From contig NZ_ASXG01000169.1 in assembly GCF_000411975.1 (NCBI RefSeq), positions 1 to 64,000 of the forward strand: a DNA stretch of 64,000 bases. Reading direction: 5' to 3'. The notes below the pieces were generated by a model that was not told the origin of the DNA, made no database searches, and saw nothing but the letters and a program-made list of their open reading frames with translations. This DNA comes from Amycolatopsis orientalis DSM 43388 (lineage in GTDB: Bacteria > Actinomycetota > Actinomycetes > Mycobacteriales > Pseudonocardiaceae). This document shows positions 7,462 to 15,970 of this stretch, one piece after another. How positions within the stretch are numbered: the first letter of the stretch is position 1; the number at the start of each line of letters is the position of its first letter. The position numbers and the translations under genes are program-made.

Positions 7462-8298
7462 TTGGACGTGAGCTACGACGGCACGGACTTCTCCGGCTGG
7501 GCCCGCCAGCCCGGCCGCCGCACCGTGCAGGAGGAACTGGAGCAGGCCCTGCAGCGCCAGCCGCCGGGCAAGGCGGTGCCGAACTCCGTGGTCGTCGCGG
7601 GCCGCACGGACGCCGGGGTGCACGCGACCGGACAGGTCGTGCACGTCGACGTCGTCCCGTTCGAACCCGGTGCGCCGGGCCGGATTCCGGTGGATTCGCT
7701 GGGAATCCCGGACCTGACGCGGATGCGTGGCCGCTGGAACAAACTCTTGCCCGCCGATGCGCGGGTTTTGCGCGCACGCGTGGCGCCGACGGGTTTCGAC
7801 GCCCGGTTCTCGGCCATCCGGCGGCACTACCGCTACCGCGTCTCAGATGCCCCGTGGGGAGTCGACCCGTTGCGCCGCAACGACACTCTCGCTTGGGGCC
7901 GTCCACTGTCGACAGAGCGGATGAACGCCGCCGCGCAGTCGTTGCTGGGCCTGCAGGACTTCGCCGCGTACTGCAAACAGCGAGAGGGCGGCACGACGAT
8001 CCGCGAGCTGCAGCGCCTGGAGTGGACGCGGATCGACGAGTACCTGCTGGAAGTCCAGGTCAGCGCGGACGCGTTCTGTCATTCGATGGTCCGCAGCTTG
8101 GTCGGGGTACTGCTGCTCGTGGGGGACGGGCGGCGCGGAACCGACTGGCCTGGCCAGGTGCTGGCGAGTGGGACCCGGGACAGCGCGGTCGCCCCGGCGC
8201 ACGGGCTGACGTTGACGGCGGTGGATTACCCCCCGGACGAGCTGCTGGCCGCGCGGGCGGAACAGACTCGGAACGTGCGGTCTTCGACCGAGCTTTAG
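7462..8298 (+). CDS. truA: tRNA pseudouridine(38-40) synthase
   Basis: Isomerises U38-U40 in the anticodon stem-loop. The 278-aa product has the early LDVSYDGTDFSGWARQP motif and the catalytic Asp in VVAGRTDAGVHATGQV near residue 52. The start is uncertain: TTG 7462 (used) or GTG 7468. The frame is open back to the rplQ stop and reads VRLRLDVSYDG, the usual family N-terminus, but no standard start codon precedes that V. No clear SD is visible, and the hairpin at 7415-7451 lies just upstream. truA follows rplQ in mycobacteria as well. Confidence 0.93.
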   Translation: MDVSYDGTDFSGWARQPGRRTVQEELEQALQRQPPGKAVPNSVVVAGRTDAGVHATGQVVHVDVVPFEPGAPGRIPVDSLGIPDLTRMRGRWNKLLPADARVLRARVAPTGFDARFSAIRRHYRYRVSDAPWGVDPLRRNDTLAWGRPLSTERMNAAAQSLLGLQDFAAYCKQREGGTTIRELQRLEWTRIDEYLLEVQVSADAFCHSMVRSLVGVLLLVGDGRRGTDWPGQVLASGTRDSAVAPAHGLTLTAVDYPPDELLAARAEQTRNVRSSTEL

Positions 8299-8340
8299 GT
8301 CGAGGCTTCGTCGCTGAGCGCGGTGGCGCTGGTAAAGCCA

Positions 8341-8381
8341 GGGAGGGCCTACCTGTGGAGTTTCCGCAGGAAGGCCCTCCC
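8341..8381. terminator. Bidirectional terminator between truA and the convergent type VII genes
   Basis: Arms GGGAGGGCCT (8341-8350) and AGGCCCTCCC (8372-8381) are exact complements, with a second inner stem CCTG/CAGG (8352-8355, 8367-8370). Placed between convergent stops at 8298 and 8403. Confidence 0.7.
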
Positions 8382-8402
8382 GGACTATTCTCTGGCGAAA
8401 GC

Positions 8403-9122
8403 TCAGTCGCCCCGGCGAACCGGGCCGAGCAGTTGCTGTTCCTTCTGCGTCGTGACCAGCCGGAGCGGACGCCACAGGTTCGTGCCCAGCGCCACGATCT
8501 GGTCGTCCTTCAGCGTGGTCAGCTGACGCATCATCTGCGGCGGCAAGCGCCAGATCCGGGCGGCCAGTTCGGCCTGTCCGGCGGGCAGCCGCTGCATCAG
8601 CACGAGGTCCGCGGCGTTCGCCGTGGTGCCCGCCTGCGGGTGCAGGTACGGCAGCACGTACACCGTGGTCTGCCAGGGCGAACGGGGCGGGAACAGGTCC
8701 TGCGGGGTCGGGCCGCCGTCGGTCACCACGAGCAGCGGGGCGTCCTCAGACGGACGGGGCAGTTCGACCGGCGAGAGCCGGCGGATCTGCACCAGCGGCG
8801 ACGGGCGTCCGTCGCGGCTTCCGGCGGCCTGCTGCAGCACTTGCCACGCCGCGGGACGTCCGGTCGCCACGACCACCCACGCACCGGTCGCCATGGCGCG
8901 CATCGCGACCTGGCGGGCCAGGTAGAGACCGCCGACGAGCACGATGCGGGTCGGCTGCGAGCGCAGCGCGGAGACGGTCAGCGGTTCGCCCTTGAGGCCG
9001 GAGCCGAGGACGACGCCGCCGCGGTCGCCGGACGGGCTGATCGCGTCGAGCATGGCCGGATCGACCGTGAATTCCGGCGCGATGCCCTGGTTCTGCCCGG
9101 CGTCGCGAAGTCGGGTGCTCAT
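8403..9122 (-). CDS. Conserved type VII locus protein of unknown function, coupled to eccE
   Basis: 239-aa cytosolic-looking protein starting STRLRDAGQNQGIAPEFTVD; I do not recognise a named family. No signal peptide. The middle resembles an alternating alpha/beta fold: RIVLVGGLYLARQVAMRAMA, then TGAWVVVATGRPAAWQVLQQ, then APLLVVTDGG, as if a nucleotide-binding-like sheet. ATG 9122 overlaps the eccE stop (ATGA), so the two are translated together. Its strict coupling to eccE suggests a role in assembling or regulating the membrane complex; that is inference. Confidence 0.8.
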   Translation of the reverse strand: MSTRLRDAGQNQGIAPEFTVDPAMLDAISPSGDRGGVVLGSGLKGEPLTVSALRSQPTRIVLVGGLYLARQVAMRAMATGAWVVVATGRPAAWQVLQQAAGSRDGRPSPLVQIRRLSPVELPRPSEDAPLLVVTDGGPTPQDLFPPRSPWQTTVYVLPYLHPQAGTTANAADLVLMQRLPAGQAELAARIWRLPPQMMRQLTTLKDDQIVALGTNLWRPLRLVTTQKEQQLLGPVRRGD

Positions 9123-10990
9123 GCGGTCCCTCCGATCGGCAGCGTCGCGGAGAACGCCGAGATCTGCATGCCCTTCATCGGGGTCAGGTCGACGTCCAGC
9201 CGCTCCGCGATGCTCTGCAGCCGCTGGTCGGCGGCGTCCAGCTCGCGCGGGTTGCGGGCGCTGAGCCGCACCACGCCGCGCAGGCCGATGCGGCCCTCGT
9301 CCGCCGACGGAGAGATCGCCATGGCGACCGTCGCCGACAGCGCGCGCACGCTGGTCAGCCCGTTGAGGCTGCCGCTGATCTTGCCCTTGGGCCAGCCGGT
9401 GATCGCGTAGCTGGAGTGCCCGATGCCGGCCGCGGTGACGCCGGTCCAGCTCTCCTGCAGGCTGACCTTCTCGTTGGAACCGGCGACCGCGGTGAGCTCG
9501 GCCGCCGAGATGCTGGCGCGCAGCAGCTCGTCCGGGTCCAGCGGCCGGGTCGGCACGCCCTGCGACTCCAGTGCGTTGCGCACCCGCGACAGCGCACCGA
9601 TCATCGCGCGGTGCGCTCCGACGACGCCGCCGCCGCGTTCCCGGATCGCGTCCGGGCAGCGCCGCGGGTCGAGCCGGACCGCGATCCACGTGGTCCGCCG
9701 GGCGGCCGCGGGCAGCGGGCCGAGCACCTCGAGGTAGGAGCTGAGCGCCGGGGCGTCCGCGGGCATCGCGGCCGAACCCGGGTAGCTGTGCCAGATCATC
9801 TGGATGGAGTCCAGCAGCACGCCGCGGTCTTCCAGGCACGGCGCGAGCGCGGAAAGCGGGAGGCTGGGCGCGCCGCCCGCCTGCGAGATCATCGCCGGCA
9901 TCGGCTCGACGAGCAGGACCGCGGTCCAGGTGCCCTCGTTCCAGGCGATGCCGACTTCCTGCCGTTCGTGGTCGACGGCGTGCGCCACCACGAGATCCGG
10001 CACCGCCAGCCGCAACAGGCTGACGCGCGCGTCCTCCGGGCCGGTGATGGCGCTTTCCTCGGCCAGTTCCTCGATGCTGGTCGGCGGCGGAGGGGTCGCC
10101 ACCCGGCCGTGCGAGCGGAACCGGTACCGCAGCGTCAGCGAGAGCCACTGGGTGAACCAGCGCCCGCCGACGCGCAGGAAGGCGAGGATGAGGCCGAGCA
10201 CGGCGACGCCGATCGCGACGTACTTGAGCTGCGTGTTGATCGCCAGCAGCACGAGCCCGATCGCGACGCCGACTTCCAGCACGACGAGGTTGACCACGGG
10301 CAGCGGACCGAGCGAGATGCCGCCGGAGCGCCGCCGCGAGGGCGGTGCCATCCGGACCGCGGTCGCGGTGCCGCCGCCGGCCGGGGAGGGTTCGCTGCTT
10401 TCCGGGCCGCCGCCGCTGGGACCGCCCGGTCCGCCGGGTCCGCCAGGACCACCGCCGCTGGGACCACCAGGTCCGCCGGGGCCGCCACCGCCCGGGCCGC
10501 CCGGGCCGCCGGGGCCACCGCCGCCGGGGCCGCCAGGTCCGCCAGGTCCGCCGGGACGCGGACCGTTAGGCCCGCCGCCGGGACGGCCAGTCCGCGGGCC
10601 GGTGGGACCACCCGGTCCACCCGGCCCGCCAGGTCCGGCGGGGCCTCCGGGACCGCCCGGACCGCCGGGCTTGGGTCCGCCCGGACCGGGTTTGGGCCCG
10701 CCGGGACCGCCGGGTCCGCCCGGTTTGGGGCCGCCGGGTCCCGGAGCGCCGGGAACGCCGGGACCTCCGGGCTTGGGAACGCCGGGTCCGGGAGTGACCG
10801 GTCCGCCGGGTCGTCCGGGACCGCCCGGCACGCCGGGAGGGGGAGTGCGAGGGGGCAGGCCGGGGCCGCCGGGAGCCGCGCCGGGTCCGCCGGTTCTTCC
10901 GGGCCGCTGCGGCGGGCCCGGGGGACGTCCCCCGGGCGGCGGTGGCGGCCCCTGCGGACCAGGCGGACGTGGAGGCGTGCTGACGGACAT
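9119..10990 (-). CDS. eccE: Type VII secretion membrane protein EccE with long Pro/Gly-rich N-terminal region
   Basis: 623 aa. Residues about 5-235 are an extreme low-complexity tract of GGPGGPGG-like units. Two adjacent membrane helices follow (GPLPVVNLVVLEVGVAIGLV and KYVAIGVAVLGLILAFLRVG, about 250-300), then a cytosolic EccE domain (RWFTQWLSLTLRYRFRSHGR onward). EccE stabilises the periphery of the EccB-C-D-E core. ATG 10990 follows GAGGGGAAGAG. The family normally has its two helices close to the N-terminus, so the 235-residue tail is the odd part. M. tuberculosis ESX-4 lacks eccE; this ESX-4-like locus has one. Confidence 0.88.
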   Translation of the reverse strand: MSVSTPPRPPGPQGPPPPPGGRPPGPPQRPGRTGGPGAAPGGPGLPPRTPPPGVPGGPGRPGGPVTPGPGVPKPGGPGVPGAPGPGGPKPGGPGGPGGPKPGPGGPKPGGPGGPGGPAGPGGPGGPGGPTGPRTGRPGGGPNGPRPGGPGGPGGPGGGGPGGPGGPGGGGPGGPGGPSGGGPGGPGGPGGPSGGGPESSEPSPAGGGTATAVRMAPPSRRRSGGISLGPLPVVNLVVLEVGVAIGLVLLAINTQLKYVAIGVAVLGLILAFLRVGGRWFTQWLSLTLRYRFRSHGRVATPPPPTSIEELAEESAITGPEDARVSLLRLAVPDLVVAHAVDHERQEVGIAWNEGTWTAVLLVEPMPAMISQAGGAPSLPLSALAPCLEDRGVLLDSIQMIWHSYPGSAAMPADAPALSSYLEVLGPLPAAARRTTWIAVRLDPRRCPDAIRERGGGVVGAHRAMIGALSRVRNALESQGVPTRPLDPDELLRASISAAELTAVAGSNEKVSLQESWTGVTAAGIGHSSYAITGWPKGKISGSLNGLTSVRALSATVAMAISPSADEGRIGLRGVVRLSARNPRELDAADQRLQSIAERLDVDLTPMKGMQISAFSATLPIGGTA

Positions 10991-11146
10991 CCGCGCGTTC
11001 TCTTCCCCTCGTGAGTGCTGCGTACCCGGAAAGCCGGTCCCGGGATGCCTGACCCTAACCGGAGTTGGTAGAAACCCCACACCAGACGGTCCCCGTACGG
11101 CTATCCTGCGGAACCGTACCGCGACGGGGAGGACTGTAGGTCGAGA

Positions 11147-12775
11147 ATGCCATCAACACCCACGACTAAGTCTCAGGTTCAGGCATACAAGTTCGTCCTG
11201 CGCCGGATGCAGTCCGCGCTGGTCCGCCGCGACGCGGTGATGTTGCACGACCCGATGCGCTCCCACGGGCGAGCGACCGCGGTCGGCGTGATCCTCGGCG
11301 TGCTGGGCGCCGTCGTTTTCGTGCTGTGGGGCCTGTTGAGCCCCGCGCCCTCGGTGCCGTCGTCGGACAACATCGTGATCGGCGAGCAGTCCGGCACGGT
11401 GTATGTCGTCACGGGGAATCCGGCGCGGCTGATCCCGACGTTCAACCTCGCGTCGGCGCGGCTGATCCTCTTGGCGCAGAAGCAGCAGGGCGGCCAGGGA
11501 CAGCAGGGCGGCCAAGGCGGCCAGCAGGCGACCGACGTGAAGAACCCGACTGTCGTCTCGGATGAACAGCTGAAGAACATGCCGCGCGAGAAGCTCACCG
11601 GCATTCCGGACGGCCCGCAGCTGATCCCGTCGGCGGATCAGCGGATTACCCCCAATTGGGCGGTCTGCGACGAGGTCGTGCTCGACCCGTCGCTGCCGCA
11701 GCCGGACTCGGTCAACAAGACCAACACGGACGTGATCGCCGGCGTCGACAAGCTCGGCAGCGAGCTGCAGGACAACCAGGCGCTGCTCGGCGACGCGGGC
11801 AACGGCAAGACCTACCTCATCTACCGGCTGCCCGCGACGCAGAGCCGGCCGAACGCGAACACCGTGCGCGCCGAGGTGTCGTCGAGCACCAGCGACCCGG
11901 TGCGGTCCGCGCTGCACCTGCCGACGAAGGCGCGCAAGGTGTCGCAGGCCCTTCTCAACGCGATCCCCGAGGTCACCAAGCTGATCCCGCCGCCGGTCGC
12001 GGGCGAGAACACGACGCCGCCGAGCAGCTTCGACGGCCTGACCGTCGGCGACGTCTTCTCGACCCAGCCCTCCGGTGGCGCGTTGGAGTTCTGGCTCATC
12101 GCCAAGAGCGGCATCCAGAAGGTTTCGCCCGCCGTCGCGGACATCGTGCGCACGGCCAAGAGCGGCGGCTCGGCCACCACCCCGACCTTGACTCTCGACA
12201 AGATCAACAACGTCAAGGTGCTGCAGAAGGACGACCCCGACTACGTCAAGGTCGACGACTACCCGAAGATCGTCCCGACCGTCCTCGACGCCACGCAGGG
12301 CTCCCCGGTGGCGTGCCTCGGCTGGTCGCTCAACGCCGACGGCACCCAGGCGCATACCTCGGTCTACATCAACAAGCAGATCCCGGTGGAGAAGAACGCC
12401 GACGGCACCTCGAAGATCCTCAGCGTCAGCAACACCGGCCCGAACGGCGTGCCGATCACCGGCTTCTACATGCCGACCGGATACGGCGCGGTGGTGCAGT
12501 CGGCCACCGAAACGGACAAGACCTTCGGCAAGGGCCCGATCCAGCTGATCTCCGACCGCGGCATCCGTTACGGCGTGCCGGACGTGGCGACCGCGGAAGC
12601 GCTGGGATTGAACAACCGGCTGCCCGCGCCGGAGTCGATCATCGGGCTCCTGCCGACCGGGGCGTCGCTGAACGTGCAGAACGTGATGAAGCAGTTCGAT
12701 TCGGTGCCGATCGACCCGAACGCGGGCTCGTACAAACCGCAGGCGGCCGGACAGCAGCAACCCGCCGGGAACTGA
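11147..12775 (+). CDS. eccB: Type VII secretion protein EccB
   Basis: Bitopic core component, mostly extracytoplasmic. The 542-aa product has the family N-terminus PTTKSQVQAYKFVLRRMQSA, a single membrane helix at about 45-66 (AVGVILGVLGAVVFVLWGLL) and then the repeat-containing outer domain (GTVYVVTGNPARLIPTFNLA near 85). A Gln/Gly-rich insert (QQGGQGQQGGQGGQQ) lies near 115, and the C-terminus is APESIIGLLPTGASLNVQN. Divergent from eccE with a 156-nt shared promoter region; ATG 11147. Confidence 0.93.
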   Translation: MPSTPTTKSQVQAYKFVLRRMQSALVRRDAVMLHDPMRSHGRATAVGVILGVLGAVVFVLWGLLSPAPSVPSSDNIVIGEQSGTVYVVTGNPARLIPTFNLASARLILLAQKQQGGQGQQGGQGGQQATDVKNPTVVSDEQLKNMPREKLTGIPDGPQLIPSADQRITPNWAVCDEVVLDPSLPQPDSVNKTNTDVIAGVDKLGSELQDNQALLGDAGNGKTYLIYRLPATQSRPNANTVRAEVSSSTSDPVRSALHLPTKARKVSQALLNAIPEVTKLIPPPVAGENTTPPSSFDGLTVGDVFSTQPSGGALEFWLIAKSGIQKVSPAVADIVRTAKSGGSATTPTLTLDKINNVKVLQKDDPDYVKVDDYPKIVPTVLDATQGSPVACLGWSLNADGTQAHTSVYINKQIPVEKNADGTSKILSVSNTGPNGVPITGFYMPTGYGAVVQSATETDKTFGKGPIQLISDRGIRYGVPDVATAEALGLNNRLPAPESIIGLLPTGASLNVQNVMKQFDSVPIDPNAGSYKPQAAGQQQPAGN

Positions 12776-12830
12776 CGGCGGATTCCGTCCGTCACACTCG
12801 GACACGCACCGGGTGAGCGGAGGAATGAAC

Positions 12831-13175
12831 GTGGCAGCGCCGGGAAGCAGTCCGGGAACCAGCGCCGTGCGGATCGACGGCGCGATCGTCGGCGGCTACG
12901 CGGCGAAGGTCGCGCGGGCCGCCGACGAACTGGAGACCGCAGCGGGCGGGGTGGGCGCGGGGGCGACTGCCGCCGAGGCGTACGGCGAGCTGGCCGAGCG
13001 ACTCGGCGTGCCGGAGTCGTATGCACAGGCGGCGCAGGCGTTGCGCGGCCAGCTCGCCGCCGGGGTCGCCGCGCTGCGGTCGGTCACTGCGGCGCTGGAG
13101 CAGCTCACCGCCGGCCACACCGAGCGGGACGCCGACGCGGCGGAGCGGATCGAGCGCGCCGGGAGGATCTCGTGA
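12831..13175 (+). CDS. EspC-like small helical type VII protein
   Basis: 114 aa, almost wholly helical and Ala-rich (VRIDGAIVGGYAAKVARAAD, ending AERIERAGRIS), like the ESX EspC/DUF2580 and WXG100 superfamily, although no W-x-G is present. GTG 12831 is preferred because GGAGG sits seven bases upstream (12819-12823); ATG 12825 and GTG 12813 are in frame. Its stop overlaps the next gene (GTGA). Probably one half of a secreted heterodimer with the downstream protein. Confidence 0.72.
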   Translation: MAAPGSSPGTSAVRIDGAIVGGYAAKVARAADELETAAGGVGAGATAAEAYGELAERLGVPESYAQAAQALRGQLAAGVAALRSVTAALEQLTAGHTERDADAAERIERAGRIS

Positions 13176-14191
13176 CCGAGCCGTCTTTGGCGTACGTCAC
13201 CGAGCTGGCCCGCGAGCTGGGCGTGCCCGATCCGGTCGCCGCCTACTACCGGCCGCTCACCGGCCGCTGGGAGGAACTGGACGCGGAGGCCGGGAGGCTG
13301 CGCGGCGCGGCGCGCACGGCGGCCCGGGTGTCCGCGGACCTCGCGGAGGATCTCGGCCGGATCGACGCGTCGTGGTCCGGCCCGGACGCGGACGCGTTCG
13401 TCGCTTACCTCGGCGAAATCCGCGCCGCGAGCGAGGGGGCGGAGGACGCGCTCGACGCGCTCGCCGGCTCGGTCGACCAGCTCGCCGAATCGCTGCGCAA
13501 GATCGCCGGTGCGGCGGAAGAGGTGCTGGTCGACGCGGCTGATCTGCTGTCCGAATCGGCGATGCTGCCCAGCGGCGGCGCTTCCCGGGCCCGGTCGCAG
13601 ATGCGGGAGACCGGACAGTCGCTGAAGTCCTTGCACGAGGCCGCGGAGGACGTGCTGCGCGAGTTCGGCCGGTTGTGCGCCGGAGTGGACGCACCGGCCG
13701 GGAGTCCGTCGAGCATCGAACTGCGGCACCACTATCCGGCGCGGCAATTCCGGCTGCACGACGCCGACGCGCCCGCGGGAACCAGCGCTGCCGGAGAGTC
13801 CACAGTGGCCTCTTCCGCGGCCGCCTCGGACGATTCGGTGCGCCCGTCCGCCGCGGAGGATTCCCACCACGGCAAGGAAACCGCCGCCGATCCGCGGCTG
13901 GAGCAAGGCCAGGCGGGCATTCCGCCCGTCGAACCCGCCGCTCCGGCCGGGCCGCCAGTGGCGGCGAACGAGGGCTCGGGCGCCTCGATGATGCCGATGA
14001 TGGGCTTCGCCGGCATGGGCGGCGGAGGCGGTGGCGGCGGCGGTGCACAGCACAAATCGAGGCAGCGCACCCCGGCGAAGACATCCGAGATCTTCGGCGA
14101 GCCCCCGCAGGTGACTCCGCCGGTGATCGGTCAGGATCCGCCCGCGCGGCGGCCGGAGAAGGACGGTAAGCCGCCGAAATCCGCGAAATGA
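13172..14191 (+). CDS. WXG100-like type VII substrate with Gly/Met-rich C-terminus
   Basis: 339 aa. The N-terminal half (1-170) is a helical bundle with SWSGPDADAFVAYLGEIRAA near residue 69, the W-x-G turn of the superfamily, and a long coiled stretch (SVDQLAESLRKIAGAAEEVL). The C-terminal part is disordered (ASSAAASDDSVRPSAAEDS) with a striking SMMPMMGFAGMGGGGGGGGG tract near 270 and a basic end. The gene overlaps its EspC-like partner by four bases, in the style of PE/PPE or EsxB/EsxA pairs. Not a classic PPE (no N-terminal PPE). Confidence 0.72.
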   Translation: MTEPSLAYVTELARELGVPDPVAAYYRPLTGRWEELDAEAGRLRGAARTAARVSADLAEDLGRIDASWSGPDADAFVAYLGEIRAASEGAEDALDALAGSVDQLAESLRKIAGAAEEVLVDAADLLSESAMLPSGGASRARSQMRETGQSLKSLHEAAEDVLREFGRLCAGVDAPAGSPSSIELRHHYPARQFRLHDADAPAGTSAAGESTVASSAAASDDSVRPSAAEDSHHGKETAADPRLEQGQAGIPPVEPAAPAGPPVAANEGSGASMMPMMGFAGMGGGGGGGGGAQHKSRQRTPAKTSEIFGEPPQVTPPVIGQDPPARRPEKDGKPPKSAK

Positions 14192-14256
14192 CCAAGGAGG
14201 CCGCCGCCGCGACACCCGCGGCGAGCGGCCTTTTCCGCGCCGGAACCAAGAACGGA

Positions 14257-14298
14257 AAAAGGGCCGCTCTCGCGACGATCGCGGAGAGCGGCCCTTTT
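14257..14298. terminator. Strong bidirectional terminator before mycP
   Basis: Arms 14257-14270 and 14285-14298 (AAAAGGGCCGCTCT / AGAGCGGCCCTTTT) pair over 14 bp, with extra CGCG/CGCG pairing inside the loop. A and T runs at either end suit both directions. It separates the + strand eccB unit from the - strand mycP. A smaller hairpin (GCCGCG..CGCGGC) lies just upstream near 14200-14220. Confidence 0.8.
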
Positions 14299-14309
14299 CG
14301 TGCTGGAAG

Positions 14310-15962
14310 TTATCGCGCCGGCGGCGACCCGGACCGGTTCCGCCGGATCGTGTGGACCACGAACAGCGTGATCAGCAGGGCCGCCACGCCGCCGCCGGTG
14401 CCGGCGAGCGCGACGATCATCGGGGTCGAGCTGATGCCGTCGGCGGGCGGCAGCTTGGCCTCCTGCACCACCGGCTTCGGCAGCGAGAGATTGCCGGTGT
14501 CGCCCGGCAAATTCGCGGTGAGCGCGGCCACCGGGTCGATCACGCCGTAGCCGACGAAGTTGTCGCGCCCGCCCGGAGCGGCGGGGTGCTGTGCGGTCGC
14601 CTTGAGCCGCTTGACCACGTCACGCGCGTTCATGTTCGGGAACATCGAGCGGACCAGCGCGGCGACGCCCGCCACGTACGGCGCGGCGAAGCTGGTGCCC
14701 TGAATCGGCGACGGGTTGCCGTTCGCGATGGTCAGGTTCGCGAGTCCGGTCGAGTGCTCCGCCGGGTCGAGCGACACGATCTTCGTGCCCGGCGCGGCCA
14801 CGCCGACCCACGGGCCGTGCACGCTGAACGGCGCGACGCCGCCGTCCTCCTGGATGGCGCCGACGGACAGCACGTCGTCGGAGAACCACGGCGGGGTGAC
14901 GATCGACTTCGGCTTGTTCGGGTCGGCCTGGTCGTTCTGCGGGCAGTTCTCCGAGACGTTGCCCGCGGCCGCGACGACCACGATGTTGTTCTCGGCCGCG
15001 TAGTGCACCGCGGCCTGGACCTTGCGCTCGCCCTCCTGGATGTCGCCGGGCGCGGTGCCGGCGCGGCAGTGGTCGACCGACATGTTGATCACGCCGGCCC
15101 GGTGGGTGTCGGCGATGCCGCGGATGATCTGCGCGAGCGTGTTCAGCGTGCCCGCGGTGCCTTCCTTCTGCAGCTGCCGGTTGTCGCCCTTGTTGTCCTG
15201 CTGGGGCGCGGTGCCGCTGCCGCCGCCGGTCCCGCCGCCCGAGGACGGGGGAAGCTGGTTGCCGCTGCTGGCCGGGGGCTGCTGGCTCTGTCCGCTCGCG
15301 GGCGGCTGGCTCGGGCCCCCGGACGGCGGAGCCGCGGGCGGCTGCGGGTTGTCGTCCTTGGCGTAGTTCTCGCTCAGCTGCCGGTAGGACACGATGTGCG
15401 CGTCCGGGGCCACGCCGATGAAGCCGACCTTCGGGTCCTGCGGGTTGCCCGCGATGATCCCGGCGACCTCGGTGCCGTGGCCGTCGCAGTCCTGCAGGCC
15501 CGGCTCCGCGCCGTTGTCCGGGGTGGCGACGTAGTCCCCGCCGCTTTCCACCCGGCCCTGGAACCACGGATGCGGCGTGACGCCGGTGTCGATCACGGCG
15601 ACCTTCTGGTTGCCGCCGACCGATCCGGTCGCCGCGCGGACGATCTCCTGCGCCTTGTCCAGCTGCAGGTATTCCTGGCCCCACGGACGGAAGTTGATCT
15701 CGACGTTCTGCCCGAGACTCCGCTGCACGCACTCGTTTTTCTTTTTGTACGTGGTGTCCGGGCGGCCGGTGTCGGCGGGCGGCGCGTCGCCGGGACCCAG
15801 CGGCGGCGGGGTGGCCCAGGTGCCCGCGGGCGCGTCCGCCGTCTGCGCCGACGCCGGAGCGGCGGCGAACGGGGACATCAGCCCGAGCCCGGCGGCGAAC
15901 AACGCCACCCCGGCCCGGCCGGGAAGGCCGAGCCGGCGCGGGAAAAGACGTCGGGAGCCCAT
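14310..15962 (-). CDS. mycP: Type VII-associated serine protease, mycosin
   Basis: Subtilisin-family (S8) protease anchored outside the membrane and required to stabilise the secretion complex. 550 aa: signal peptide (about 1-40), catalytic Asp125 (VAVIDTGVTPHP), His162 (DGHGTEVAG), Ser424 (GTSFAAPYVAG), a disordered Pro/Gln/Ser loop at about 202-265, and a C-terminal membrane helix (about 515-537) followed by RRNRSG. The triad is intact. ATG 15962 used; GTG 15974 overlaps the eccD stop (GTGA) and is a good alternative. Neither has a clear SD, so coupling to eccD is likely. Confidence 0.93.
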   Translation of the reverse strand: MGSRRLFPRRLGLPGRAGVALFAAGLGLMSPFAAAPASAQTADAPAGTWATPPPLGPGDAPPADTGRPDTTYKKKNECVQRSLGQNVEINFRPWGQEYLQLDKAQEIVRAATGSVGGNQKVAVIDTGVTPHPWFQGRVESGGDYVATPDNGAEPGLQDCDGHGTEVAGIIAGNPQDPKVGFIGVAPDAHIVSYRQLSENYAKDDNPQPPAAPPSGGPSQPPASGQSQQPPASSGNQLPPSSGGGTGGGSGTAPQQDNKGDNRQLQKEGTAGTLNTLAQIIRGIADTHRAGVINMSVDHCRAGTAPGDIQEGERKVQAAVHYAAENNIVVVAAAGNVSENCPQNDQADPNKPKSIVTPPWFSDDVLSVGAIQEDGGVAPFSVHGPWVGVAAPGTKIVSLDPAEHSTGLANLTIANGNPSPIQGTSFAAPYVAGVAALVRSMFPNMNARDVVKRLKATAQHPAAPGGRDNFVGYGVIDPVAALTANLPGDTGNLSLPKPVVQEAKLPPADGISSTPMIVALAGTGGGVAALLITLFVVHTIRRNRSGSPPAR

Positions 15963-15970
15963 CGCGGCGC

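Noticed and set aside
5671..7827. 718-aa open frame on the - strand across rpoA, rplQ and truA
   Set aside because: Antisense shadow of certain genes; Arg/Asp/Val-rich composition typical of the mirrored third-position frame in high-GC DNA.
9804..11240. 478-aa + strand frame with collagen-like PPG/GPPGPP repeats
   Set aside because: It is the antisense of the GGP-rich EccE tail; EccE has the motifs, membrane helices and SD, so the collagen look is a mirror effect.
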